Origin: Candidatus Zixiibacteriota bacterium
GTDB lineage: Bacteria; Zixibacteria; MSB-5A5; CAIYYT01
Direction of reading: 5' to 3'
Length of the DNA stretch: 6,089 nt
Assembly: GCA_023134875.1 (NCBI GenBank)
Contig: JAGLUH010000499.1
Span: 1 to 6,089, forward strand
Shown: piece after piece, positions 1 through 6,089 of the stretch
How positions within the stretch are numbered: the stretch's first letter is position 1
Layout: every line of letters begins with the position of its first letter
Program-made: the position numbers and the translations under genes
The notes under the pieces: generated by a model
The model's input: the letters and a program-made list of their open reading frames with translations, nothing else
Databases searched by the model: none
Told to the model about the DNA's origin: nothing

Positions 1-131
1 GCTAATGCTCAGGACTCGGAACACCAACCTACAAACCCCACTCCCAATCACTCCTGAGACAACCTCTCCACATCTGCCCTTCCTTCATTTAGTGATTGAT
101 TCCAGCGGCACTGTTCTTATCTTCACAGCCT

Positions 132-1514
132 ATGAGTGATATCCCCGAGGAGAACAAGAAGAAACGAGCTGATTACACCGAAGGTTCCATCATCGGTTCG
201 ATCATGAAGATGGGTTTGCCCTCAATGTTCGGCTTCTTGATTCATCACCTTTACGGCATCGTCGACATCTACTGGGTCTCCAATTTGCCCGACCGTGAAG
301 GCAGCGTGGCGGCCATCACCTTTGTCGGCAATATCCTCTGGGTGATGTTCTCCTTCAACCAATTGATCGGCCCCGGCTCGGTGGCGATCATCTCGCGGCG
401 TTACGGGGAAAAGCAGTATGACCATGTTGAGAAAGCGATCAAGGAAACGCTGATTCTAAAACTGGTGCTGGGAGCGATTTTCGGCATCATCGGCTTTCTC
501 CTGGTTGAGGACATGACCTACCTGATCGGCGCCCGTGATGAAACGTTGGCGCTTGGTGTGCAGTATGGCCGTATTATTTTTCTGGGACTGCCGGTCATGT
601 ATGCCACCTATTCGATTTTCACCGCCATGCGCGGCGTGGCTAATCCCAACATGGCCTTTATCCTGATGCTGGTCTCCAACCTGCTCAATATGGCTCTCGA
701 TCCCCTGCTCATCTTTGGCTATCTCGGTTTCCCGAAACTGGGCATCGCCGGCGCCGCCTATGCCTCGGTGATTAGTTACACTCTGACCTTCACTGTCGGT
801 GTCGCTCTCTTCTATACCAATGTCACCAATGTCCGGCTGCACCTGCGTGGCCGCAAACGCATCTCCCTCGACACCATGATGAAAATTGTCAAGATCGGCA
901 TCCCCGCCTGGCTGGGTGATATTTCTTTTTCCGGCGCGCGCTTGGTAATCATGCGCATCGTGGCGCCTTTCGGCACCGCAGTGGTAGCCGCCTATGGCGT
1001 CAGCAACCAGATCACCGGTTTCGGAATCATGGTGCTCGTCGGTATCGGCCTCGGGCTTTCCTCACTGATCGGGCACAATATCGGCGCTGAGAAGCATAAA
1101 CGCGCCAAGAAAACCGCTGATCAGGCGGTACTTCTCGGTATCGGTATAATGACGTTGATTGGTCTGATCACCTGGCTCGGTTCCCGCCTGATCATGGGCG
1201 TCTTCTTCGATTCCCCGGATACCATCGGCATCGGCAGCACCATTCTCAGTATCTTCGCTGTCGGCTTTCCCTTTATCGGTGCTTTTCTCATGATGGAAAT
1301 GATTCACCAGGGCGTCGGTCTCAACACGCCGACGATGATCTTCAATATTATCTATTCCTGGGTTTTGGAAGTTATCCCGATCCTTCTTTTCACTACTTAC
1401 TTCAACTGGTCGATAACGGCTATCTGGTGGACGATATCGCTTGCTGGCGCGGTGACTTCGTTCGCCTTCTATGTGTATTACCAGCGTGGCCGCTGGCTGA
1501 CACATAAGGTCTGA
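132..1514 (+). CDS. MATE-family multidrug/cation antiporter
   Basis: This is an integral inner-membrane protein that would export drugs or other organic cations in exchange for Na+ or H+. From the ATG at 132 it has 460 residues, the normal MATE length. The first 25 residues are charged and cytosolic, followed by about twelve hydrophobic segments arranged as two halves. MATE-typical stretches are NMALDPLLIFG (186-196), then GFPKLGIAGAAYAS (199-212). The second half carries GLGLSSLIGHNIGAEKHKRA (306-325), equivalent to the first-half GPGSVAIISRRYGEK (80-94). An in-frame TTG at 96 would add 12 residues, but a stop codon sits just before it and the ATG product begins in the usual charged tail, so I prefer 132. 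Neither start has a visible Shine-Dalgarno sequence. An alcohol dehydrogenase gene follows after 70 bases with no obvious terminator between them. The family is clear from sequence; the substrate and the NorM- versus DinF-type subgroup cannot be decided. Confidence 0.93.
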   Translation: MSDIPEENKKKRADYTEGSIIGSIMKMGLPSMFGFLIHHLYGIVDIYWVSNLPDREGSVAAITFVGNILWVMFSFNQLIGPGSVAIISRRYGEKQYDHVEKAIKETLILKLVLGAIFGIIGFLLVEDMTYLIGARDETLALGVQYGRIIFLGLPVMYATYSIFTAMRGVANPNMAFILMLVSNLLNMALDPLLIFGYLGFPKLGIAGAAYASVISYTLTFTVGVALFYTNVTNVRLHLRGRKRISLDTMMKIVKIGIPAWLGDISFSGARLVIMRIVAPFGTAVVAAYGVSNQITGFGIMVLVGIGLGLSSLIGHNIGAEKHKRAKKTADQAVLLGIGIMTLIGLITWLGSRLIMGVFFDSPDTIGIGSTILSIFAVGFPFIGAFLMMEMIHQGVGLNTPTMIFNIIYSWVLEVIPILLFTTYFNWSITAIWWTISLAGAVTSFAFYVYYQRGRWLTHKV

Positions 1515-1573
1515 CAAGCTATCGGAAAGCCCTTGCAAGCGTTTCGTTACCGCCATATACTTGGATAAACCGT

Positions 1574-1578
1574 GGAGG
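1574..1578 (+). promoter_or_regulatory. Strong ribosome binding site (GGAGG) of the alcohol dehydrogenase
   Basis: GGAGG lies six bases before the ATG at 1585, an ideal distance. It decides the start of the downstream gene: the longer reading frame from TTG at 1561 would place this site inside the coding sequence and add eight residues (MDKPWRKK) ahead of the conserved N-terminus. Confidence 0.85.
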
Positions 1579-1584
1579 AAGAAA

Positions 1585-2775
1585 ATGCAGTTTATCTGGG
1601 CTAATCCAACGCGAATTATCTTTGGTGTGGGCGAGATCGTCAAACTGGGAGAGGAAGCCAAACGGGTTGGCTCGCACGCACTCATTGCCACCGGAAAGAC
1701 ATCAACAAAAGGAAGCGGCTTGCTTGATCGAGTCGTGGAGTTGCTGGCGGAAAATGATGTCAAATCGACCATCTTTGCGGAGATCGAACCCAATCCGCGC
1801 ACGACGACGGTGGAACGAGCGGCTGAAGTAGTACATGATAAGAACTGTGACTTTATCATCGGTCTCGGCGGCGGGTCAGCGATGGATGCCGCCAAGGGGA
1901 TCGCTGTCGCTGCGATCAACGAGGGGGTGTTCTGGGACTATGTCTATCATGGCGACAACAAGTCATACCGCCAGCCGACGCAGGCGCTGCCGGTGGTTAC
2001 AGTGCCGACCCTGGCGGCTACCGGATCGGAGGCCAATGCCGGTGGTGTTTTCACCAACTGGGAGACTAAGGAAAAGGCGCCCCTGATTAACCCGCTCCTT
2101 TATCCTCGTTTCACGATCATTGATCCGCAGTTGACAATCGGCGTCTCACCTGCTTATACGGGCGACGGCGGTATCGACATTATCACGCATGTGCTGGAGA
2201 CCTATTGCTCCAGCCCCGTCGATACGCCTCTGCAGGGTCGTTTTACCGAGGGTATCATTCGCACGGTGATGCAGTTTCTCGGGCGGGCGATGAAAGATGG
2301 CGGCGACCTGCAGGCGCGCGCACATCTGAGTTGGGCGTCGACTATGGCACTCTGTGGTATTGTCAACCTCGGTCGGGTCGGCGGTTTTCCCCTGCATGCG
2401 ATGGAGCACGCCCTGTCGGCGCATTATGACATCTCTCATGGTCGCGGTCTGGCGATTCTGATGCCACATCTGATGCGCTACACGGCAGCGGTGAAGCCCG
2501 ATAAGTATGTCGATCTGGCTCGGAATCTGTTCTTTATCGAGGTCGACATGATGTCACGAATTCAGGCGGCTGAAGCTGGCATCGCCAAGTTCGTCGAATG
2601 GATGGAGTCGGTAGATATGTCGCTCACGCTCAGTGACGTCAGCGTTGGCACGGACAAGTTCGAGACGATGGCTGATGATACTCTTCGCATCTACAGCGGC
2701 GGCAAGGATCATCTCGATAACGCCCGCTCGCTGTACAGAGACGATATCCTCAACATATTTCAATCGGCTCAGTAG
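1585..2775 (+). CDS. Iron-containing (type III) alcohol dehydrogenase, butanol dehydrogenase-like
   Basis: This is a cytosolic NAD(P)H-dependent oxidoreductase interconverting aldehydes or ketones and alcohols with a bound divalent metal, usually Fe2+. The 396-residue product matches the family length of about 380-400. The N-terminus FIWANPTRIIFGVGEI (3-18) is the standard opening of butanol dehydrogenase-like members. The dinucleotide-binding loop is GGGSAMDAAKG (95-105). PTLAATGSEA (141-150) is the next conserved block. Metal ligands by alignment of motifs are D198 and H202 (in GIDIITHVLE), H271 (FPLHAMEH) and H285 (DISHGRGLA), with the extra conserved H275. All are present, so the enzyme should be active. 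Position 37, after the second beta strand (ATGKTS), is Gly where NAD-preferring FucO has Asp, which hints that NADP is tolerated. The start is fixed by GGAGG at 1574-1578. It sits 70 bases after the MATE gene and 48 before the next gene. Its natural substrate cannot be read from sequence. Confidence 0.94.
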   Translation: MQFIWANPTRIIFGVGEIVKLGEEAKRVGSHALIATGKTSTKGSGLLDRVVELLAENDVKSTIFAEIEPNPRTTTVERAAEVVHDKNCDFIIGLGGGSAMDAAKGIAVAAINEGVFWDYVYHGDNKSYRQPTQALPVVTVPTLAATGSEANAGGVFTNWETKEKAPLINPLLYPRFTIIDPQLTIGVSPAYTGDGGIDIITHVLETYCSSPVDTPLQGRFTEGIIRTVMQFLGRAMKDGGDLQARAHLSWASTMALCGIVNLGRVGGFPLHAMEHALSAHYDISHGRGLAILMPHLMRYTAAVKPDKYVDLARNLFFIEVDMMSRIQAAEAGIAKFVEWMESVDMSLTLSDVSVGTDKFETMADDTLRIYSGGKDHLDNARSLYRDDILNIFQSAQ

Positions 2776-2812
2776 ACCTGGCGAGGTTAGTGGAAGGATT
2801 ACTTACAGAAAG

Positions 2813-2818
2813 AAGGGA
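2813..2818 (+). promoter_or_regulatory. Ribosome binding site supporting a TTG start
   Basis: AAGGGA lies five bases before the TTG at 2824. There is no ATG near the beginning of this reading frame (the first internal Met is residue 80), and an in-frame stop occurs at 2788-2790. TTG at 2824 with this purine-rich site is therefore the only well-placed start. Confidence 0.55.
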
Positions 2819-2823
2819 AAGCG

Positions 2824-3957
2824 TTGTCAAGAAAAACAACAGCTAAAATCAAGATCAAGGGCGACGACTTTGAAGTTATCGATTTCGGACCAAACAAAGT
2901 AGCGGCCTTTCGCGAGTTGTTCGAGAGAGTTGTTACTGATAAACCTCTTGAAAGCACCGACTTTGAAGTGAGGGCATTTGAGCTGTTTGATTCGTGCAGA
3001 GAACGCTGGGGAAAGCACGACGATTTCTTTGCGAGCTTGGGCACGATATGGTACTACCTGATGGAGAGAGGTTCCTACCGGCGGGCTGACCAACTATGGC
3101 AGTTTTCGTTCGAACTTGTCAGGGAGTGGGAGTTGCAGAGAGACTCTAACCGTGTACACAAAGGAGCACTTTATTACTACTGGGCTGTGACTCGTATCAT
3201 CATGGGCGACTTGGAAGCAGGTTTTCTGTTCATGCATCAAGCATTAGAAGAGGACTACGTGACTCACGCAGGAGACGTTTCCAAGTCTCCCGCACTCGCC
3301 TTCGTTCGACTGGACTATGACAACGAGAATCAATTCTTTAGGGAAAAGGTGGATGAGATACGTGCATTTCTAAGCAACAGAATAGGTGCGTATAATATCT
3401 CCAGAGATGGAGATCTCGGCCTTGACGAATTCAAGCGGAAGTTTCTCCTTGCAAAAGATATGCGCGACGTTGTGTTCTTCTTCGTCTATCAGTGCTTTCG
3501 TCTCAAGGCGCTCGCTGACCAAGATAGCTATGCCCTTGAGCAAAATCTCTTCGGGTCATTGATGTTTGCCAATGCGGCATTCTGCATGTGTCTCGTTCTC
3601 GACTCAGTAGTGGCTAGAATAAACCCTAACAAGGAACGGCCAGTATTTTCAGTACAGATGGGATTTCTGTTGCGTTCCTCCGGTATATCTTTATCGAATG
3701 ACGACATAGGCGAGATCAATGGCTCGTTCCGGAATGATGGATTCTCTACAACTCTGAGAAAAATCTTGCAGTCAGACTATATTCTTAAAAATGGTCGAAG
3801 CTTAACGGCCATAGAAGGGGACTTGGCTGTGTGCTACGGTTTTCGCAACCATGGAGCTCACAAGATCAAAGCCCAGCCGGTCATATATCAACATTTTGAT
3901 GAAATTCTACAACGTCTCTTCAACTCGATATTCTTTGCCGTGGAGGTATTGTATTAA
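2824..3957 (+). CDS. Uncharacterised TPR-like protein with a C-terminal HEPN-type RNHGAH motif
   Basis: I do not recognise a named family. The product is 377 residues, soluble, largely alpha-helical, with no signal peptide or membrane segment. Residues 70-105 and 111-145 look like TPR-type helical hairpins (GTIWYYLMERGSYRRADQLW; then YYYWAVTRIIMGDLEAGFLF). The segment from about 207 to the end is helical and aromatic-rich and contains RNHGAH at 341-346: Arg, Asn, then His four residues after the Arg-following spacer (R-x4-H), followed by a long amphipathic helix to the C-terminus. In established HEPN domains, R-x4-6-H with a polar residue after Arg is the ribonuclease active site, and HEPN proteins act in toxin-antitoxin, abortive infection and CRISPR systems. 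RNase or defence activity here is inference. The gene follows the alcohol dehydrogenase by 48 bases and faces the convergent transporter. Its GC (about 45-47% in sampled lines) and AGA/AGG arginine codons (residues 3, 59, 82, 100, 106) differ from its neighbours, suggesting horizontal acquisition. No second toxin/antitoxin-like gene is adjacent. Confidence 0.85.
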   Translation: MSRKTTAKIKIKGDDFEVIDFGPNKVAAFRELFERVVTDKPLESTDFEVRAFELFDSCRERWGKHDDFFASLGTIWYYLMERGSYRRADQLWQFSFELVREWELQRDSNRVHKGALYYYWAVTRIIMGDLEAGFLFMHQALEEDYVTHAGDVSKSPALAFVRLDYDNENQFFREKVDEIRAFLSNRIGAYNISRDGDLGLDEFKRKFLLAKDMRDVVFFFVYQCFRLKALADQDSYALEQNLFGSLMFANAAFCMCLVLDSVVARINPNKERPVFSVQMGFLLRSSGISLSNDDIGEINGSFRNDGFSTTLRKILQSDYILKNGRSLTAIEGDLAVCYGFRNHGAHKIKAQPVIYQHFDEILQRLFNSIFFAVEVLY

Positions 3958-3988
3958 CGGGTGTCGATCAAGTGGAGTATTCGTGGGC

Positions 3989-4008
3989 GGCAGACGTCCG
4001 CGTCTGCC
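3989..4008. repeat. Perfect 8-bp hairpin in convergent intergenic gap
   Basis: GGCAGACG (3989-3996), loop TCCG, CGTCTGCC (4001-4008) form a perfect stem with a four-base loop. It lies 31 bases after the stop of the HEPN-like gene, between two converging genes, so a terminator role is plausible on position. No T-run follows on either strand, so it is not a canonical intrinsic terminator. It may instead be a dispersed palindromic (REP-like) unit. Confidence 0.6.
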
Positions 4009-4030
4009 CCTGTAGTTGATCGAACGAACG

Positions 4031-4050
4031 GGCAGGTCGGGAGCCCTGCC
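4031..4050. repeat. Second GC-rich hairpin in convergent intergenic gap
   Basis: GGCAGG (4031-4036) and CCTGCC (4045-4050) pair across an eight-base loop, 22 bases after the first hairpin. The two stems share the GGCAG/CTGCC core, as if they were related units. The position is just beyond the 3' end of the - strand transporter, where it could halt transcription, but a T-run is lacking. A few bases on, CTCGT-G-ACGAG adds a weak third stem. Confidence 0.5.
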
Positions 4051-4080
4051 GCGCACATAACTCTCTCGTGACGAGTAGGG

Positions 4081-5643
4081 TTATGGCTGCGCTGCCCAGT
4101 TCGGCATCTGCCCCGGATCGATACTAAAGACCGCCGTTCCCAGCAGGTAGATAAACGCTGTAATCAATACTACGCCGATCAGGTTCATGATGATCCCCAC
4201 CCGCATCATATCCGCCATTCTGACTTCACCGGTACCGAAAACGATAGCGTTGGGGGGTGTCGCCACTGGCAGCATGAAGGCGCACGATGCCGATAGCGTG
4301 GCGGGTATCATCAGAAGCAACGGATTGGTCTTGATCGCGACCGCCAGCGAACCAAGTAATGGCAGCACCATTTCCGTAGTGGCGGTATTGGAAGTGAGTT
4401 CGGTCAGAAAGGTCAACATGGTGCAGATTGAGCCAATCATCAGTACCGGCGGGGTGTCGCCCAATCCAGTCAACTGCTGACCGAACCAGACTGACAAGCC
4501 GGATTCCTTGAAACCGGAAGCCAGTGCGAACCCACCGCCGAAAAGGATCACAATCCCCCAATGCAGCTTGCCGGCGGTCTGCCAATCCATTAGGCGACTG
4601 GCAACCTGCCCCAGTCGGGTCGTTCCGACACGCGAACGCGCCGGTATCACAAAGAGAAGGGCGGCAATCATCATCGCCACAGTACCGTCATCGATAAAGC
4701 CGGGCATGGGGAAGATGCCCGACCAGCCGGGAATGACAAACCAGCCGGTGATGATATCAGTGCGGAAGAGCCAGAGAAACGCCAGCAGGATAAACAGAAT
4801 CAGCACTACTCGTTCTTCATAGCTCATCCGCCCCAATCGTCGATACTCCTCGCGAAAGATATTGACATCGGCTGCGAATGCCTTCTTGCCAGGCACGAAT
4901 ATCCATGTCAGCAGTCGCCAGGCAATCAGTAGAAAGAGTACCGCCAGCGGCAGGCCGAACATGATCCATTGGGCGAATGATATTTCCGGCGCCTCGGGGA
5001 AGTAGATGCTAAATATCCTGGTGAAGGAGAGATTGGGTGGTGTGCCGATCAGGGTGGCGGTGCCGCCGATTGATGCGGCGTAGGCGATAGCGATCAATAG
5101 TCCCACGGAAAACCGTGAGGTCTCTTTGCCGGCGAAGTTCTCTTTGAGTTTGACAATGATCGCCATTGCTATCGGCACCATCATCATAGTGGTGGCGGTA
5201 TTGGAAATCCACATCGACAGAAAGGCAGTCGCCGCCATGAAGCCGAGCACAATCCGGCGAGGGCTGACGCCGATGAGAAGGATAATTTTAAGCGCAATGC
5301 GGCGGTGCAGGTTCCATTTCTGCATCGCCAGCGCCATGATGAAACCGCCGATGAAGAGAAAGATGATATGGTTGAAGTAGGTGGCAGCGACTGTTTTACC
5401 TGGCATGATACCGAGCAGGGGAAAGAGCGCCACTGGCAGCAGGGCGGTAGCGGGAATCGGTATCGCCTCGGTAATCCACCAGATCGCCATCAGAGCGGCG
5501 ACGGCGGCGGCGCGTGTAACTAATGGATTGGCGGGGTCAAGGTCAAAGAAGATCAGCAGTACCAAGGCCACCAGCGGTCCGGCGATAAGACCGATAGTCT
5601 GCCTTAAGCTACGCCGGTTGTTGTTTTGCTGGTTTGCTGCCAT
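4081..5643 (-). CDS. Divalent anion:Na+ symporter (DASS/SLC13 family), probable dicarboxylate transporter
   Basis: This inner-membrane carrier would import C4-dicarboxylates such as succinate, malate or fumarate, or another divalent anion, with Na+. The product is 520 residues with about eleven hydrophobic segments. The two Ser-Asn-Thr motifs that bind Na+ and substrate are both present: SNTATTMMMVP (147-157) and SNTATTEMVLP (418-428). Each half also has a TPPN motif (201-204 and 462-465). The block SASCAFMLPVATPPNAIV (451-468) matches the SLC13 family signature, and WWITEAIPIPATALLP (55-70) is the conserved early helix. A hydrophilic central stretch (about 251-280) makes it longer than the compact bacterial prototype but within the range of bacterial SLC13-type permeases. 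The start ATG is complementary to 5641-5643. An in-frame TGA lies shortly upstream, leaving no alternative earlier start, and no clear Shine-Dalgarno is seen. It converges on the HEPN-like gene and stands alone, with no regulator beside it. Sulfate or citrate as substrate is not excluded. Confidence 0.94.
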   Translation of the reverse strand: MAANQQNNNRRSLRQTIGLIAGPLVALVLLIFFDLDPANPLVTRAAAVAALMAIWWITEAIPIPATALLPVALFPLLGIMPGKTVAATYFNHIIFLFIGGFIMALAMQKWNLHRRIALKIILLIGVSPRRIVLGFMAATAFLSMWISNTATTMMMVPIAMAIIVKLKENFAGKETSRFSVGLLIAIAYAASIGGTATLIGTPPNLSFTRIFSIYFPEAPEISFAQWIMFGLPLAVLFLLIAWRLLTWIFVPGKKAFAADVNIFREEYRRLGRMSYEERVVLILFILLAFLWLFRTDIITGWFVIPGWSGIFPMPGFIDDGTVAMMIAALLFVIPARSRVGTTRLGQVASRLMDWQTAGKLHWGIVILFGGGFALASGFKESGLSVWFGQQLTGLGDTPPVLMIGSICTMLTFLTELTSNTATTEMVLPLLGSLAVAIKTNPLLLMIPATLSASCAFMLPVATPPNAIVFGTGEVRMADMMRVGIIMNLIGVVLITAFIYLLGTAVFSIDPGQMPNWAAQP

Positions 5644-5747
5644 AGCCGAGAGTAGACGATACCGGTGTCAAACTCGATGCGCCATAGCTTTCTGCGCTGT
5701 CTGGATGAAAACGATCAGTTTCGATATGTCAAAGAACAAAAGAGAGA

Positions 5748-5800
5748 CTTAATGTGGATTAGCCGGCAAAAGCGGAGCAACCGGCGACAGGGACATTAAG
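5748..5800. repeat. 53-base element bounded by perfect 8-bp inverted repeats
   Basis: CTTAATGT (5748-5755) and ACATTAAG (5793-5800) are perfect inverted repeats. Inside, GCCGG (5762-5766) and CCGGC (5781-5785) form a second stem. The nested arms suggest a foldable unit, either a REP-like repeat or part of the transporter's upstream region. No function is evident. Confidence 0.45.
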
Positions 5801-5826
5801 AAGGATTAGTTAAAACCGCGAGGGGG

Positions 5827-5851
5827 TTTGACCTACAAACTGGGAACCCGA
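5827..5851 (+). repeat. 25-base direct repeat, copy 1
   Basis: This 25-base string starts TTTGACCTACAAACTGGG and ends AACCCGA. It is identical to 6065-6089, 238 bases downstream (start to start). The similarity continues weakly to the left as a G-run. It lies 46 bases before the multi-arm palindrome. Confidence 0.85.
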
Positions 5852-5897
5852 CTCATAGAGACTGTCTCATCAAAAGTCAGGATGGGCGTCACCTGTC

Positions 5898-5994
5898 GTC
5901 ATTGCGAGCGAAGCGAAGCAATCTCAATCCATCACTGGCCATTGGCTTGGAGATTGCTTCGTTGTCCGGCAACTGCCGGACTCCTCGCAATGAC
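5898..5994. repeat. 97-base multi-arm palindrome of the 'CATTGCGAG...GAAGCAATC' dispersed type
   Basis: The outer arm GTCATTGCGAG (5898-5908) pairs with CTCGCAATGAC (5984-5994). An inner 12-bp arm CGAAGCAATCTC (5914-5925) pairs with GAGATTGCTTCG (5950-5961). On the right shoulder, GTCCGGC (5964-5970) and GCCGGAC (5975-5981) form a third perfect stem with loop AACT. From general knowledge, palindromes built on this ATTGCGAG/GAAGCAATC text recur as non-coding dispersed repeats (MITE- or REP-like) in many unrelated bacterial genomes. It encodes nothing recognisable and carries no visible target-site duplication. Confidence 0.85.
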
Positions 5995-6064
5995 ACGGTC
6001 TGAAGACGATGTGGTGGTCAACTATGCCAGGATATCTTAACTTTTGCCACAGCCTTGCAAGGGT

Positions 6065-6089
6065 TTTGACCTACAAACTGGGAACCCGA
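6065..6089 (+). repeat. 25-base direct repeat, copy 2, at the window edge
   Basis: This is identical to 5827-5851 over 25 bases and ends on the last base of the window, so the true extent of the repeat to the right cannot be seen. It is preceded by the 10-base palindrome CCTTGCAAGG (6053-6062), which copy 1 lacks. Confidence 0.85.

Larger units (their letters stand above)
5644..6089. other. Gene-poor, repeat-rich intergenic region
   Basis: No credible coding region was found in these 446 bases. The + strand frame open from 5828 to 6040 runs straight through a palindrome and looks like no known protein. The region must hold the promoter of the - strand transporter. TTGACA hexamers on the - strand (complement of 5727-5732 and 5666-5671) lack a good -10 partner. 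The rest is repeats: an inverted-repeat element at 5748-5800, a multi-arm palindrome at 5898-5994, and a direct repeat at 5827-5851 and 6065-6089. Confidence 0.7.

Noticed and set aside
8..58. CTCAGGA/TCCTGAG inverted repeat at the left edge
   Set aside because: Seven bases separated by a long loop in the region before the MATE gene; expected by chance and lacking any context.
1532..1539. CTTGCAAG palindrome between the MATE and dehydrogenase genes, like the one before repeat copy 2
   Set aside because: The shared text is short and the similarity ends after a few bases; not enough for a third repeat copy or an operator.
1062..1919. 285-codon open frame on the - strand
   Set aside because: It is antisense to both the MATE and dehydrogenase genes, whose families are certain, and its translation is low-complexity with no recognisable domain.
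5666..5732. Two TTGACA hexamers on the - strand as transporter promoters
   Set aside because: At 16-18 base spacing neither is followed by a convincing TATAAT-like hexamer, and the nearer one would leave almost no leader before the ATG.
5854..5880. GAGAC-T-GTCTC followed by a TCAAAAGTCA-like string, resembling an IS terminus
   Set aside because: No transposase, no matching opposite end and no target duplication in the window; the match is too short to call.
5828..6040. 70-codon open frame on the + strand
   Set aside because: It crosses the 5898-5994 palindrome, starts inside the direct repeat, has no ribosome binding site and resembles no protein; it is repeat DNA read as codons.
5827..6089. 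Possible CRISPR array from two direct repeats
   Set aside because: There are only two copies with a gap of over 200 bases filled by a palindrome; there is no regular short-spacer periodicity and no cas gene.

Overview
The window carries four protein-coding genes that I can support, plus a gene-poor, repeat-rich right end. Nothing in it fixes the taxonomy. The neighbour genes are GC-rich with an enterobacterial-like reading style, one gene has a strong GGAGG ribosome binding site, and there are several dispersed-repeat-like palindromes. This fits a free-living Gram-negative-type bacterium, possibly an uncultivated lineage of the FCB/Zixibacteria kind. That placement is a guess from overall impression, not a demonstrated fact.

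Left part (about 130-2775, + strand): a MATE-family multidrug/cation antiporter is followed 70 bases later by an iron-dependent (type III) alcohol dehydrogenase with all four metal ligands intact. They may be co-transcribed, but nothing shows a shared pathway.

Middle (2824-3957, + strand): an unassigned 377-residue soluble protein starts on TTG. It has TPR-like helical hairpins in its N-terminal half and an Arg-Asn-x3-His motif (RNHGAH, residues 341-346) near its C-terminus, matching the R-x4-6-H active-site signature of HEPN ribonucleases. The gene has lower GC than its neighbours and uses AGA/AGG arginine codons, so it looks like an acquired accessory gene. This is the best candidate here for an undescribed system, such as a stand-alone TPR-HEPN RNase in defence or RNA control.

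Right part: a convergent sodium/dicarboxylate (DASS/SLC13) transporter lies on the - strand (4081-5643). Between it and the HEPN-like gene, a 123-base gap holds two hairpins. Upstream of the transporter, 5644-6089 has no credible gene. It contains a 53-base element with 8-base terminal inverted repeats, a 97-base multi-arm palindrome of the widespread 'CATTGCGAG...GAAGCAATC' type, and two copies of a 25-base direct repeat flanking that palindrome, the second ending at the window's last base.
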